Assembly (NCBI GenBank): GCA_018399075.1
Contig: CP073763.1
Span: 1,488,001-1,552,000, forward strand
DNA length: 64,000 nt
DNA from: Simkaniaceae bacterium
GTDB lineage: Bacteria > Chlamydiota > Chlamydiia > Chlamydiales > Simkaniaceae
Direction: 5' to 3'
Shown in pieces: positions 36,279 to 45,320 of the stretch. The translations under genes and the position numbers were made by a program. The first letter of the stretch is position 1. Every line of letters starts with the position of its first letter. The notes under the pieces were generated by a model, which made no database searches, had not been told where the DNA came from, and worked only from the letters and a program-made list of their open reading frames with translations.

Positions 36279-39200
36279 ATGGAAGTTTTTAATGCAGTAC
36301 AAGTCGCCTCTGACCCTCATCGGCATGGAACACTCTATCATGCTCTTCCATGGAGCGTTTTAGATTTCTTTGATCTGGGCGCCTTTTTTACCCATGAAAA
36401 AGATCATATCGATCAAGATGGCCACACTGTTTTAGAAAATCTTGTCCGGACAATTCGTACTCTCACTCAAGAATTTGATACATCATGCAGAATAGATGGA
36501 GATTTAATTGGGCAAATCATTCCCTTTTTAAGACAAATAGAGGCTGAAGAAGCCCCGATTAAAATTTTCTACCCACAAATCTATGCAAGAAGATCCTCAT
36601 CAACGTTTGAACGCCAAAGTAGAGAGGAAGAAGCTCGTATTGCAGAAGCGCAAGAAGAAGCAAGTGTAAAAGCAGAGCAATATCAGCGGCAGGCTACTTC
36701 ATTATTAAAGCTTTTGCTACCAAAACAACAGCCTGGAAGAGGGCCAGAGGATGCTGAGGTTATTCAGGCATTAACTAGATTTGCTGATCTCTGCGAAAAA
36801 GCAAGCTATGAGCAGCAAGGACTTGTTGCAAAGGCTCTGAACTTTGTTTCCAAGAAACTTGTGACAACAGCTCAAGAAATTGGACAAGCGGTCTTTAAAT
36901 CAAAAACTGTTCAAATGGATGAAAATTGTGGAATTGCAGGAAAGCATCCCCTTGTCGAGCTCCTTACCTTAATTTCCGATCGGACTTTTCGATCGGGCGT
37001 TGTTGTTGAAGCAAGAGCCAAAGATGCTCTTCCAAGACTTGAGCAATACCACCCCCGTTTTAAAGGGGTTCAAAAGTATGTCGAGTCGCGCGTTAAACCT
37101 CCCTTTAATGACTTTAGAGCCCTCCGTCAAGCGCTCCATCAATTCTTAATGATCCAATGGATTCCTAAGGTTAATCCTCATGATTATCTTCAAGAGGCTA
37201 TGGTCCATGTCTATACCGTTGCTCGAAAGCATTGTTTAGCAGAGGCTCCTCACCTCTACGCACCTGAACGGGTGGAGCTCGCTTGGATGTTAAGGGGTAT
37301 TGAAGAGGTTTCTAATGAGCAAACAGATCTTGCGAAAAGCGTCTGCATCGCACAGATTGAATATGAAGCGGAACTCATGAAGGTTTATGAAGAGAAATTA
37401 AGAAGACAATCGCGCGGAGTTCCCCCGCTGAATAAGTCTGATCATGAAAAAATGGAATGGGCAGAAAAAAAAGTCAGATCACCTTCATCTGCTGCAACAG
37501 CACGAGAGCGCCTTGCAAAGGCGGCTTCAGCAGTCCCTTTAGAGCTCTCTTTAGAACAGAAGGTTGAATGGGCCAAAAAACACTTAAAAGCTGTATGGGC
37601 AGAAAAATATATAGACACTGCCGAGGTGGTACAAAATCAAGAACTAGACGATGCCGTTAGCATTGTTTTAAAATTTCGAGAATCAGCAAGGGAAAGAGAA
37701 GGCCTCCTTCAAGGTATTGCAGTAAGAGCCAGAGAATTAGAGATTCGTTCAGCACCTAGAGAGACTGATCGCCCAGATGCAATCGCTGGTTGGGTGTCCG
37801 CAGAACTTAGGCTTCGAGATTATCTTGAACATCGCGATTTTGTTCGCATGGTCTATCGTTTTAAGGGAATGATTAAAACACCTGATGAAATTAACGTTGA
37901 TCTCTTAGATTTTTATAACCAAGCCCTAGAAGCTGGTGTTGCTGGGGTCCCTGATCAATATACAGAAACAAGTTGGAAAATTGAATGGGCTAGAAAGGTG
38001 ACCGATGGAGAACTCCCCTGTGATAAAGAGGCTTTAAACCCTCTTATCGCTGCCATAAGAGAAGATCTTCATGATCAGTTTGTGGTAACACTTGTTCATT
38101 TTCATGGAGTTTTACGAAGAGATACAAGAGCTCCAGATACACGAGAAAAAGCTGAGATCATGCAATGGGGACAAGAGCAAGTTAAAGGTTGTTTTGTTCA
38201 CCTTTTTAATCCTGATAACGCAGACGGGGTAAAATGTGTAGATCTCGTTTGGATGGCAACGGCCCATTATCAACAACTCGAAGAACTCCATAATATTCGA
38301 GGTGAAATTCAAAGGAAAAAAGCAACAGAAAGTATTGAAACCATTCTTAATAGCATTAACTTGCTTATAAAAGCTCTTGAGATGCAACCGGACCTCTTAG
38401 GAACAGAGCGTGCACAAGAACTGACAAGAATGGTTGTAGAACCAACGCTTGATTGGGTCACTGTCGCCCATAACTTCTTGCGGAGTGGTCAAAATAGCAC
38501 ATTAATGCAAGGAGAAGTCGACCTACAATTTGAACCGATCTATCGAGATATTCGCGCCGCACAAGCACTCACTGAAAGGGGGGCTTATTTAGAAGCTTTC
38601 AAAAAGTTAAAGATTGTCCTTGAAAAAAGTCCTCTTTCCACAAAGCTCTTAGAAAAAGGGATGGATAGGACTGCTCTTGAGAATTTAGAACGAGCTTTTG
38701 GCACCTTTCTCAAAGAAAAGCCCCCACAAAAACCTTCTCCTCTTAAAAGAGAAGTTCTTGGGGCACTTGGAAGAGGAGCTGAAACCCCACTCACAAAAGA
38801 GGTTCTTGTTGAAGGAGTCGAGCTTCAAAGAACGCGCATGGTTTCGAATGGACTCGTTCTTGCTGGATATAAAATTCTCGAAGTCATTTTTAAGGGACCA
38901 AAACAGCGAAGTGAAGGGCTTAGACAAAGTTTCCAAGACTATCGTACAGCACTTGATACGATTGTAGGAGAGAATCAAGACTATGATCCCAGTCGTATTG
39001 TGGGAGCGGTTAGAGCTTTAGTGGGGGGCCATGGCTATGATCTAGCGTCTCAAGAAGGACAAGAGATGATAGGAAGGGTTTATGGAGCTATAGAAGGGGT
39101 AAGAGGACGTTTTGTAGGTAGACTTCAAAGCGATGAAGCACAAGAGGCTCTTCATGAAACCACCTACCAAAACCTCCTTTCTGTATTGATCACAGTTAAT

Positions 39201-41138
39201 ACTGACAATCATACTCTCCAAAGTCATATTGCTAGAGGATTTTTACCTCTAATCTTATGGGCGATTAAGCTCTTTGTCGATCCTTTTTCAAGAACGCTGA
39301 TTTCAAAATTTACCGAAGATGTTATTTTGGAATCCAATGGCCAATTGACCGATACCCATCTCCATCCCATCCATGGACTCAATCAAGGACTCGGGATGTA
39401 TAATGAAAAAATGCGCCAATGGGGAAGGGTAACTGAGCGGAATGCTGTTGTCGATGAAGGCTTGCACTCCTCACTACACGATGTCCCAGTCAGCGGCCAG
39501 AGTGCTGCAATGGCCAAAATGCTTGAGGCTCCTAGAACATACCCTGGGAGAATGACCCATACACAAATTGATCAGCGGGGGCTTTATATAGCTGTCGATC
39601 AATATCTCCATGTCGCCCACCTCTGTCAAAATATCGATGGGTCATTTGCAATGATTCGCGATAGACTATTTGAGAAAAGTCATGAAAGCCCTCTGATTAA
39701 TGCAGTCGCCTTTGCCTTAAAAAGTCTTCTTTCTATTATCCCTTACACCTATGTTTGGGGACAATATACTCTCTTAAAAGTTTCTGAAATATTGATTAAT
39801 TTTTCCCTCCAGCAAGTAGCAAAGTTCGCCATTTGGTATACCCAAGCTGGAACGGAAATTTTGATGCGTTTTATCAATGCCTTAGTAAAATCTTCAGAAT
39901 ATACGACAGGTCTCGATAAAATTCTTTTAGAAAAACTTAAAGAATTAGAGCAAGATTTAGAAAGAGAAGCAAAACTCGCCAAGGGAGAAAATCGCGGCCC
40001 CTCTTCTGTCAATAGTGAGCCTATTCGCTCATTACTCTCTCATATTAAAGAGACCGTTGAAACAATCAAATGTGATACTCCTCAAGAAGCAAGAGAGCTA
40101 AGGGAACGGATTGAAGGGCTTTTAACACTTGAGGCCTTTGCAACAAACCAAGTCAAACAGCTCGTTGTTCCGATGCTTATTAGCACGATTGAGTCTTTCC
40201 TTAATCAAGAGTCGATGCTTTTGGCTCTATATCGAGGGTTAGACCTTTTAAATAAAGGGCTCAGAGAAGAAGCCTCTGAGCTCGATGAAGCTCAAAGAGC
40301 TGAATTGGGACGCGAAATAGCACCCCTAGGACGCGAAGTAACAGATGAGGATATTGCCGACAAAGTCAGACGCGTTCATCAAGGGCTTAATCAAGAAATG
40401 CAAAGAACGCTTAAAAAAATTCTAGAAAATGCTGCCTACCCTACAATCGATCGGAAAATCGATAAATCAAAAAAATTCCCCGGACAAGTGGTCAGTGAGT
40501 GTATCGGGTGGCTTGAAAACTCACTCTATGAACATACCTTAGACGGAGGAATCCATTCAGAGAATATCGTGGTTCTTTTAGAAGCTCGATTAGCGCAATT
40601 AGGTAGGGAAGAAGTAGATCCCAATGAAGTGCTTAGAGACCTTTATATGGACTTTAGCCACTTTATTAAGGAGCTTAGAGAACACCAAGCCGATCTTGAT
40701 GAAAATCCAAGCTATAATGGAATTCTCTTGAAAAAAGAGGTGTTTCAAGTCGTTGCAGTTCCCCTCAAAGATTTATCCATTGCATTAGCCCAATTCATTA
40801 AAGATCCTCAAGCTATGGGAACCCAGCAAAGAGTTGTCGATTGCGTAAGAGCTCTTAAAGAAGCCACAACGCAGAATCGCCCAAAACTTAATGCTATCCG
40901 CGATAGTGAAGCATGGAATCATGATGAAAGACACCGCGGCATACTAGGTCAAACGGTGGGAAGCTGGGAAAAACTCTTTACCTTTGTTAAAGAGAATGCA
41001 AAGGGCCCCGTCCATGAAGGGCTCAATCGGTATGTAGAGATTTTGGCACAAAATTTAACAGCTATTCCCAAAAAACCTGTCCTCGTGCAACATTTAGTGC
41101 GGAGTGTGATGGTCCCCTACATCACAACAAAAGGATAA
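36279..41138 (+). CDS. Giant unknown protein, about 1619 aa
   Basis: Family not recognised. ATG 36279 lies 9 bases after AAAGGA and is preferred over ATG 36270 and TTG 36219. No signal peptide. The chain is almost wholly charged amphipathic helix. A degenerate repeat centred on Trp recurs as EKMEWAEKKV (nt about 37446), QKVEWAKKHL (37560), WKIEWARKV (37976) and EIMQWGQEQV (38156). A more hydrophobic region around nt 39705-39870 (ALKSLLSIIPYTYVWGQY...) could touch a membrane. No catalytic motif was seen. It follows the palindromic element and precedes a Nudix gene. A structural or secreted host-interaction factor is a guess. Confidence 0.72.
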   Translation: MEVFNAVQVASDPHRHGTLYHALPWSVLDFFDLGAFFTHEKDHIDQDGHTVLENLVRTIRTLTQEFDTSCRIDGDLIGQIIPFLRQIEAEEAPIKIFYPQIYARRSSSTFERQSREEEARIAEAQEEASVKAEQYQRQATSLLKLLLPKQQPGRGPEDAEVIQALTRFADLCEKASYEQQGLVAKALNFVSKKLVTTAQEIGQAVFKSKTVQMDENCGIAGKHPLVELLTLISDRTFRSGVVVEARAKDALPRLEQYHPRFKGVQKYVESRVKPPFNDFRALRQALHQFLMIQWIPKVNPHDYLQEAMVHVYTVARKHCLAEAPHLYAPERVELAWMLRGIEEVSNEQTDLAKSVCIAQIEYEAELMKVYEEKLRRQSRGVPPLNKSDHEKMEWAEKKVRSPSSAATARERLAKAASAVPLELSLEQKVEWAKKHLKAVWAEKYIDTAEVVQNQELDDAVSIVLKFRESAREREGLLQGIAVRARELEIRSAPRETDRPDAIAGWVSAELRLRDYLEHRDFVRMVYRFKGMIKTPDEINVDLLDFYNQALEAGVAGVPDQYTETSWKIEWARKVTDGELPCDKEALNPLIAAIREDLHDQFVVTLVHFHGVLRRDTRAPDTREKAEIMQWGQEQVKGCFVHLFNPDNADGVKCVDLVWMATAHYQQLEELHNIRGEIQRKKATESIETILNSINLLIKALEMQPDLLGTERAQELTRMVVEPTLDWVTVAHNFLRSGQNSTLMQGEVDLQFEPIYRDIRAAQALTERGAYLEAFKKLKIVLEKSPLSTKLLEKGMDRTALENLERAFGTFLKEKPPQKPSPLKREVLGALGRGAETPLTKEVLVEGVELQRTRMVSNGLVLAGYKILEVIFKGPKQRSEGLRQSFQDYRTALDTIVGENQDYDPSRIVGAVRALVGGHGYDLASQEGQEMIGRVYGAIEGVRGRFVGRLQSDEAQEALHETTYQNLLSVLITVNTDNHTLQSHIARGFLPLILWAIKLFVDPFSRTLISKFTEDVILESNGQLTDTHLHPIHGLNQGLGMYNEKMRQWGRVTERNAVVDEGLHSSLHDVPVSGQSAAMAKMLEAPRTYPGRMTHTQIDQRGLYIAVDQYLHVAHLCQNIDGSFAMIRDRLFEKSHESPLINAVAFALKSLLSIIPYTYVWGQYTLLKVSEILINFSLQQVAKFAIWYTQAGTEILMRFINALVKSSEYTTGLDKILLEKLKELEQDLEREAKLAKGENRGPSSVNSEPIRSLLSHIKETVETIKCDTPQEARELRERIEGLLTLEAFATNQVKQLVVPMLISTIESFLNQESMLLALYRGLDLLNKGLREEASELDEAQRAELGREIAPLGREVTDEDIADKVRRVHQGLNQEMQRTLKKILENAAYPTIDRKIDKSKKFPGQVVSECIGWLENSLYEHTLDGGIHSENIVVLLEARLAQLGREEVDPNEVLRDLYMDFSHFIKELREHQADLDENPSYNGILLKKEVFQVVAVPLKDLSIALAQFIKDPQAMGTQQRVVDCVRALKEATTQNRPKLNAIRDSEAWNHDERHRGILGQTVGSWEKLFTFVKENAKGPVHEGLNRYVEILAQNLTAIPKKPVLVQHLVRSVMVPYITTKG

Positions 41139-41150
41139 AAGCCTTATTTT

Positions 41151-41612
41151 ATGGAAAGACATTTTACAACCACTGTTTATCTACTCCGCGAGGAAAAAGT
41201 CCTCCTTCTCTTTCATCCTAAGCTAAAGAAGTGGCTTCCTCCTGGAGGACATATTGAAGCCAATGAATCCCCTCCGATGGCTGCGCGGCGAGAGGTATTG
41301 GAAGAAACAGGACTCGAATTTATCTTTATCAATGAAGAAAACATCTGGGTGGAGCGGTGGAACGCCACAAGTTTTGAGCGTCCCTACATGTGTCTTATGG
41401 AAGAAATCCCTGAACATAAAGGAACAGCTGCACACCAACATATGGACTTTATTTATCTCGGAAAGCCTGTTGGAAAAACCTCTCCTACTTCTGAAGATCC
41501 TATCCAGTGGTTTACCCTTGAAGAGATTGAAGCACTTAAAGATGATAAGGAGATTTTTGTTGAAACCAAAGAGGTTCTCCGCACCCTCCTTCCTACAGGA
41601 GTCACCCAATGA
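41151..41612 (+). CDS. Nudix hydrolase
   Basis: Hydrolase of a nucleoside-diphosphate-linked compound. The Nudix box is complete: G-x5-E-x7-REVLEETGL spanning GGHIEANESPP and AARREVLEETGL at about residues 25-48. Length 153 aa is normal for a single-domain enzyme. The substrate cannot be predicted. Its stop overlaps the next gene by 4 bases, implying co-translation with the BioD-like ATPase. Confidence 0.9.
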   Translation: MERHFTTTVYLLREEKVLLLFHPKLKKWLPPGGHIEANESPPMAARREVLEETGLEFIFINEENIWVERWNATSFERPYMCLMEEIPEHKGTAAHQHMDFIYLGKPVGKTSPTSEDPIQWFTLEEIEALKDDKEIFVETKEVLRTLLPTGVTQ

Positions 41613-42730
41613 GTAAACCAGCCTTTTTTGTTGCAGCAACAGGTCAGCATGTTGGAAAAACAACCACATGTTTAGGCCTTGTATCGGGTCTGATGAAGCG
41701 TCACAAAGAGGTCGGTTTTATCAAGCCTGTTGGCCAAGAGCATGTGGAAATTGACACCGGAATCCACGTCGATAAAGATGTGGTCCTTTTTAAAGATCAT
41801 TTCAACCTCCTGGAAAAAGAGGAAACAATGAGTCCTGTCCTTTTCCCCAGAGGGTTCACTCGCGATTTTATTGATGGGAAAGTCTCAGAAGAAGAACTGA
41901 GCGAAAAAATCCTCACTTCTTTTAAGACAATTTATGAGAAAAGTCATGCTGTTGTTGTTGAAGGAACAGGTCATGTCGGTGTCGGATCAATCGTTAACTT
42001 AAGTAATGCTAAAGTCGCCTCAATGCTTGGGCTTGACATGATTCTTATTGCATCAGGAGGTCTAGGCTCTTCCTTCGATGCTCTAGCTGTGAATAAAGCC
42101 CTCTGTGATGCCCACAATGTAAAGATTGCAGGCGTTATCCTCAACCGAGTCCATGCCGATAAGAGAGAGATGGTTCTTTCCTATATGAAGAGAGCCCTCA
42201 ATAGTCTTGATATCCCAATTCTTGGATGCATTCCCTACGACCCCTTCCTAAGTAACCCCACCATGCAAGACTTCGAGCTCCTTTTTAAAGCTACTCTCCT
42301 CTCTGGTGAAGACCACCATATGCGTCACTTCCGCCATATGCGCCTTGTTGCCACCTCCTTAAAAAACTACCGAGAATTGATCCTGCCAAACCAACTGATC
42401 ATTACTCCTGCCAACCGAGAAGATATTATCCTTGCGACACTAACCAAGCATTGGGATGTGAAAATAGCGAACCCTAATGAAGACCTCTCCGTGGGGATCA
42501 TCCTTACCGGAAATGTCCCGCCCCGTCAAACAATCATTGAAGCCCTAAAAAAAGCGAATATCCCCATGCTCTATGCCCCTGTCAGCAGTTATAAAGCGAT
42601 GGAAATGATCACATCCTATACTGTAAAAATCCGAAAAGAAGACAAAGAAAAAATTGTTGAAGCTGTCGAGCTTGTCGAATCCCATATCGACTTCGATAAA
42701 CTTTCTAGTGCGCTTCAAAAGAATGGCTAA
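41609..42730 (+). CDS. BioD-like P-loop protein with C-terminal DRTGG domain
   Basis: The N-terminal 220 residues are a dethiobiotin-synthetase-like P-loop domain with a Walker A segment AATGQHVGKTTTCLGL near residue 10, VVVEGTGHVGVGSIVNLSNA near 115 and IAGVILNRVH near 173. The C-terminal half resembles the DRTGG domain (LIITPANREDIILATL, VGIILTGNVPPRQTI, APVSSYKAMEMI). The same two domains form the N-terminal part of long bacterial phosphate acetyltransferases, but the catalytic PTA part is absent. A regulatory or nucleotide-sensing role is likely; the exact function is unknown. Confidence 0.78.
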   Translation: MSKPAFFVAATGQHVGKTTTCLGLVSGLMKRHKEVGFIKPVGQEHVEIDTGIHVDKDVVLFKDHFNLLEKEETMSPVLFPRGFTRDFIDGKVSEEELSEKILTSFKTIYEKSHAVVVEGTGHVGVGSIVNLSNAKVASMLGLDMILIASGGLGSSFDALAVNKALCDAHNVKIAGVILNRVHADKREMVLSYMKRALNSLDIPILGCIPYDPFLSNPTMQDFELLFKATLLSGEDHHMRHFRHMRLVATSLKNYRELILPNQLIITPANREDIILATLTKHWDVKIANPNEDLSVGIILTGNVPPRQTIIEALKKANIPMLYAPVSSYKAMEMITSYTVKIRKEDKEKIVEAVELVESHIDFDKLSSALQKNG

Positions 42731-42736
42731 TTGCCT

Positions 42737-43558
42737 CTATAGAGTGTCATAGTCGTCAACTTGCTCAGGAGCAACTTTTACAATATCTACCCATGCCGTT
42801 TCAGCATTAAAATCCGAAGGCTCGGTACCATATAGATTAAATCCCTTTCCAGTTTGAGTATCGACAAACCAGATACGCTCTCCATCATTATAAGCATTAT
42901 ACCAGTGAGCTCCTTCTCCAATTGAAATAAGGACAGATTCCCCTGCACTGGTATTTGCTTGAACTCTTTCCTCTATCCGGTCTTTGTACTGCTGATAACT
43001 CTCACCAACTCTTCCTTCAACTGACTCGACACATTTCACTATTTCAGGGCTTAAATTCATATAAAACCAGTAACTAAATTTTACAAAAGCATCGGTTTCC
43101 CCGCCTTCAGCTTCTTCAAGGTCTCTTCCAATAAAATGAAGATGGGTATTAAATGCACATTTAGCACAATGGCCATCAGGAATTTTTGTTGGATTCACAG
43201 ATTTATTCAATAATTGGGCTAGAGCTACATCTCTATCTTTTAACGAAACATCTTCGTTGATTTTTTTCATTGCGCTTTCGAAGGATTCTTTTTTTGCAGA
43301 TTTCTCCGGAATGGTACGTGCAACAATACCCCTATCTAAAATATCTGACTTTTCTTCATGCGTTGACTTCGAACCAAAACGGGCCCTAAAAGTAGATTTA
43401 GTTTTGCTTTGATCTCCATTGCTGACCTCTGAATGATCGTCAGGTTCTTCCTTTTGATACGTTCGGCCCACATAGTCCCTGCCGACTAGAGGAGCTTTAA
43501 TAGTTTCATCATTGAATTCATCTTGATTATTTAAAGAATCTATAGTAATATTTTCCAT
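42737..43558 (-). CDS. Probable effector with papain-fold toxin (Tox-PL-like) domain
   Basis: Residues 1-100 are polar and low-complexity, likely disordered, with no signal peptide. The C-terminal half matches the pattern of the papain-fold, glutamine-deamidase-type toxin domain (Tox-PL): a GHCAKCAFNTHLHF block with Cys131 and Cys134, then EGAHWYNAYNDGERIWFVDTQTGKG with His218, Asp233 and Gln235, equivalent to the family's NCxxC, GHxFN and DxQTG motifs. The predicted triad is Cys-His-Asp. Such domains deamidate or cleave target proteins. No immunity-like gene is adjacent. Divergent from 43598 across 39 bases. The motif match is my reading; no profile search was run. Confidence 0.7.
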   Translation of the reverse strand: MENITIDSLNNQDEFNDETIKAPLVGRDYVGRTYQKEEPDDHSEVSNGDQSKTKSTFRARFGSKSTHEEKSDILDRGIVARTIPEKSAKKESFESAMKKINEDVSLKDRDVALAQLLNKSVNPTKIPDGHCAKCAFNTHLHFIGRDLEEAEGGETDAFVKFSYWFYMNLSPEIVKCVESVEGRVGESYQQYKDRIEERVQANTSAGESVLISIGEGAHWYNAYNDGERIWFVDTQTGKGFNLYGTEPSDFNAETAWVDIVKVAPEQVDDYDTL

Positions 43559-43597
43559 ACCAAACCTTTTTATAAGTAATAATTATAACACAAAAAA

Positions 43598-44458
43598 ATG
43601 AATATTTCAAATTATTTTATTACAAATCAAGATCCTTTAGTATTTAAAGACTTAGATTTGGAACAAACAGAGATCTATACACAAGAGTCGTTTGAAACGC
43701 TTCAAAGTCAACGATTTAAAGCGGGAGCTTACTGCTTTGTCTGTATTATTGCAGATGATACTAAAACGTATCTATTTGATGCTTCGCAGTTTATAGAAAA
43801 TTGCGTCCGTGATCATCAAGTAATAAAAAATCCTCTTACGAGGCAACCAGTTCGAGATTTGAAAGTCCTTGTTTCCTCAAAAGATTCTCCTGAGTTTAAA
43901 CTTTTTATGACAAGAGAACAGGTCACAATGCCTCCAAACCATCTGCCGATTCTTTGGAATGATACCTCCAAACCTTTAGAAAAACGCTTCCATTACATGT
44001 TAACCTATGGTAAACACTTCGAAACCAGCGATATAGAAAAAACACTCCAAATTTACCAAGAAGTAGCAGAGTTAGGAAGCACAGAGGCGATGATCCGACT
44101 GGTCGAAAAATACAAATCCCTGGGGAAAAGGGATGAGGCCCTAAAATGGCTCGAACATCTCCTTGGGCAGAAAGCTATAGCAACTGAAGATCTATTCTAT
44201 TGCGCCCATAATTTAGAAGACCTAGGAGAAGATCAAAAGGCCCTTAAAGCTTATAAGGGTGCAGCTGAAAGGAAAAACATGATAGGGCTGGGAGAAGTGA
44301 TTCAACGCTTGGAAGGAGCAGATGGTGAGGAAGCTGCTGCAGAAGTTGCGCGTTGGCGCCAAGAGCTCCCTGTTCAGTGGAGAGATATGCCAATGGAGCT
44401 ATTTTGTGACCATTTGGCTGCTATAGAGTATGATTATACCCGAGAGTGTTATCCTTAA
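43598..44458 (+). CDS. Repeat protein (Sel1/TPR-like) with possible U-box-like N terminus
   Basis: No signal peptide or membrane segment. Residues 55-92 read TYLFDASQFIENCVRDHQ then NPLTRQPVRDLKVLV, which resembles the second half of a U-box (helix, then the xPxTRxPL turn and following strand). A CFVC pair is at 46-49. Residues about 145-245 contain helical repeats of Sel1/TPR style (ALKWLEHLLG, ALKAYKGAAERKNM). U-box-like and repeat proteins are expanded in environmental chlamydiae and act as host ubiquitin-pathway effectors. The first U-box half is poorly matched, so this assignment is tentative. Divergent from the papain-fold gene. Confidence 0.6.
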   Translation: MNISNYFITNQDPLVFKDLDLEQTEIYTQESFETLQSQRFKAGAYCFVCIIADDTKTYLFDASQFIENCVRDHQVIKNPLTRQPVRDLKVLVSSKDSPEFKLFMTREQVTMPPNHLPILWNDTSKPLEKRFHYMLTYGKHFETSDIEKTLQIYQEVAELGSTEAMIRLVEKYKSLGKRDEALKWLEHLLGQKAIATEDLFYCAHNLEDLGEDQKALKAYKGAAERKNMIGLGEVIQRLEGADGEEAAAEVARWRQELPVQWRDMPMELFCDHLAAIEYDYTRECYP

Positions 44459-44464
44459 GCTTTG

Positions 44465-44797
44465 TTACAACCACTCTTTTCTTACAGGACTAAAAACATC
44501 TAAAATTCGAACATCTTCCAAAACAGTTAAGGTATGCGGTTGATTTGGAGGGATGACAATCATATCACCCGCTTGTAAAACCAAGGTTTCCCCACCCGTT
44601 TCTACTTGCAATTTCCCCTCTAAAATATAAGTGAACTGTTCGTTAATGTGGGTTTCATTTTTTTGAGAGACGAACCCTTTTTTCACGCGATGCTCTAAAA
44701 CCATGGCTTCTTCCCCAACAGCCATCTTCCGTTCTACCTGCTCATTGACTTTCTGAAAGGGTATCTTTTTGAACTGAATATATTGGTGTTTTACCAT
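44465..44797 (-). CDS. Cupin-domain protein
   Basis: Single-domain cupin of 110 residues. The two cupin motifs are recognisable: NETHINEQFTYILEGKLQVETGG (about residues 47-69) and GDMIVIPPNQPHTLTVLED (about 77-95), which supply metal-binding His and Glu residues. A CAGGAG ribosome-binding sequence precedes the ATG. Small stand-alone cupins include sugar isomerases, dioxygenases and regulators, so the reaction is unknown. Confidence 0.85.
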   Translation of the reverse strand: MVKHQYIQFKKIPFQKVNEQVERKMAVGEEAMVLEHRVKKGFVSQKNETHINEQFTYILEGKLQVETGGETLVLQAGDMIVIPPNQPHTLTVLEDVRILDVFSPVRKEWL

Positions 44798-44833
44798 GCT
44801 AGAAAATCTCCTGAAAGATCATAGATTTATTAT

Positions 44834-45277
44834 CTAATCCAAAAATACCCAGTTACCATGTAAACTAGATAAATAACTTTCTAAAACTCCTCTCCCTGTA
44901 AGTTTAGAAGAATATGAAGAGTTATTTGCTTCTATGCTAATAGAAAAATGCTTATAATTTTCTAGGATGCAGTAACCGGCAGCAACAAGTGCGAAACCAT
45001 TTCCGATTTCTTGAAAACCTTTTGTTGCCCAATTGGCACGAATCATTTGAATTCCTTTATAAAGACAAACAGCTCCCACCCCTGCCATTGTTGCAGGCAA
45101 AGAAATAACTGCGGTTCCTAAAGCTATTAGCCCTGGATGCTTTGTTTTGTAGGCAGTAAAAATTGCGACTGCAAGAACAGCTGCACGAATAGAAGCCTTT
45201 ATAAAACCTCGACTTTTAATATCAAAACTGTCACGTAAGGGCCTAGGAATTAAATATTTTGGCTGAACAGAATCCAT
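44834..45277 (-). CDS. Hypothetical membrane protein, Inc-like layout, 147 aa
   Basis: Family not recognised. Two hydrophobic segments at about residues 29-43 (AAVLAVAIFTAY) and 50-74 (IALGTAVISLPATMAGVGAVCLY) are joined by a very short KTKHPG turn, the bilobed pattern typical of chlamydial inclusion-membrane (Inc) proteins. A third weak segment lies at about 92-106. There is no cleavable signal peptide. GAGG precedes the ATG. An Inc-type assignment is an inference from layout only. Confidence 0.6.
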   Translation of the reverse strand: MDSVQPKYLIPRPLRDSFDIKSRGFIKASIRAAVLAVAIFTAYKTKHPGLIALGTAVISLPATMAGVGAVCLYKGIQMIRANWATKGFQEIGNGFALVAAGYCILENYKHFSISIEANNSSYSSKLTGRGVLESYLSSLHGNWVFLD

Positions 45278-45320
45278 CGTTATAAACCTCTATTTTAGTG
45301 AAAATAAAGGGGTAATTAAA

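Noticed and set aside
42737..43558. Bacterial toxin-immunity pair at the papain-fold gene
   Set aside because: The divergent neighbour looks like a repeat/effector protein rather than an immunity protein, and there is no polymorphic-toxin delivery region, so an inter-bacterial toxin is less likely than a host effector.
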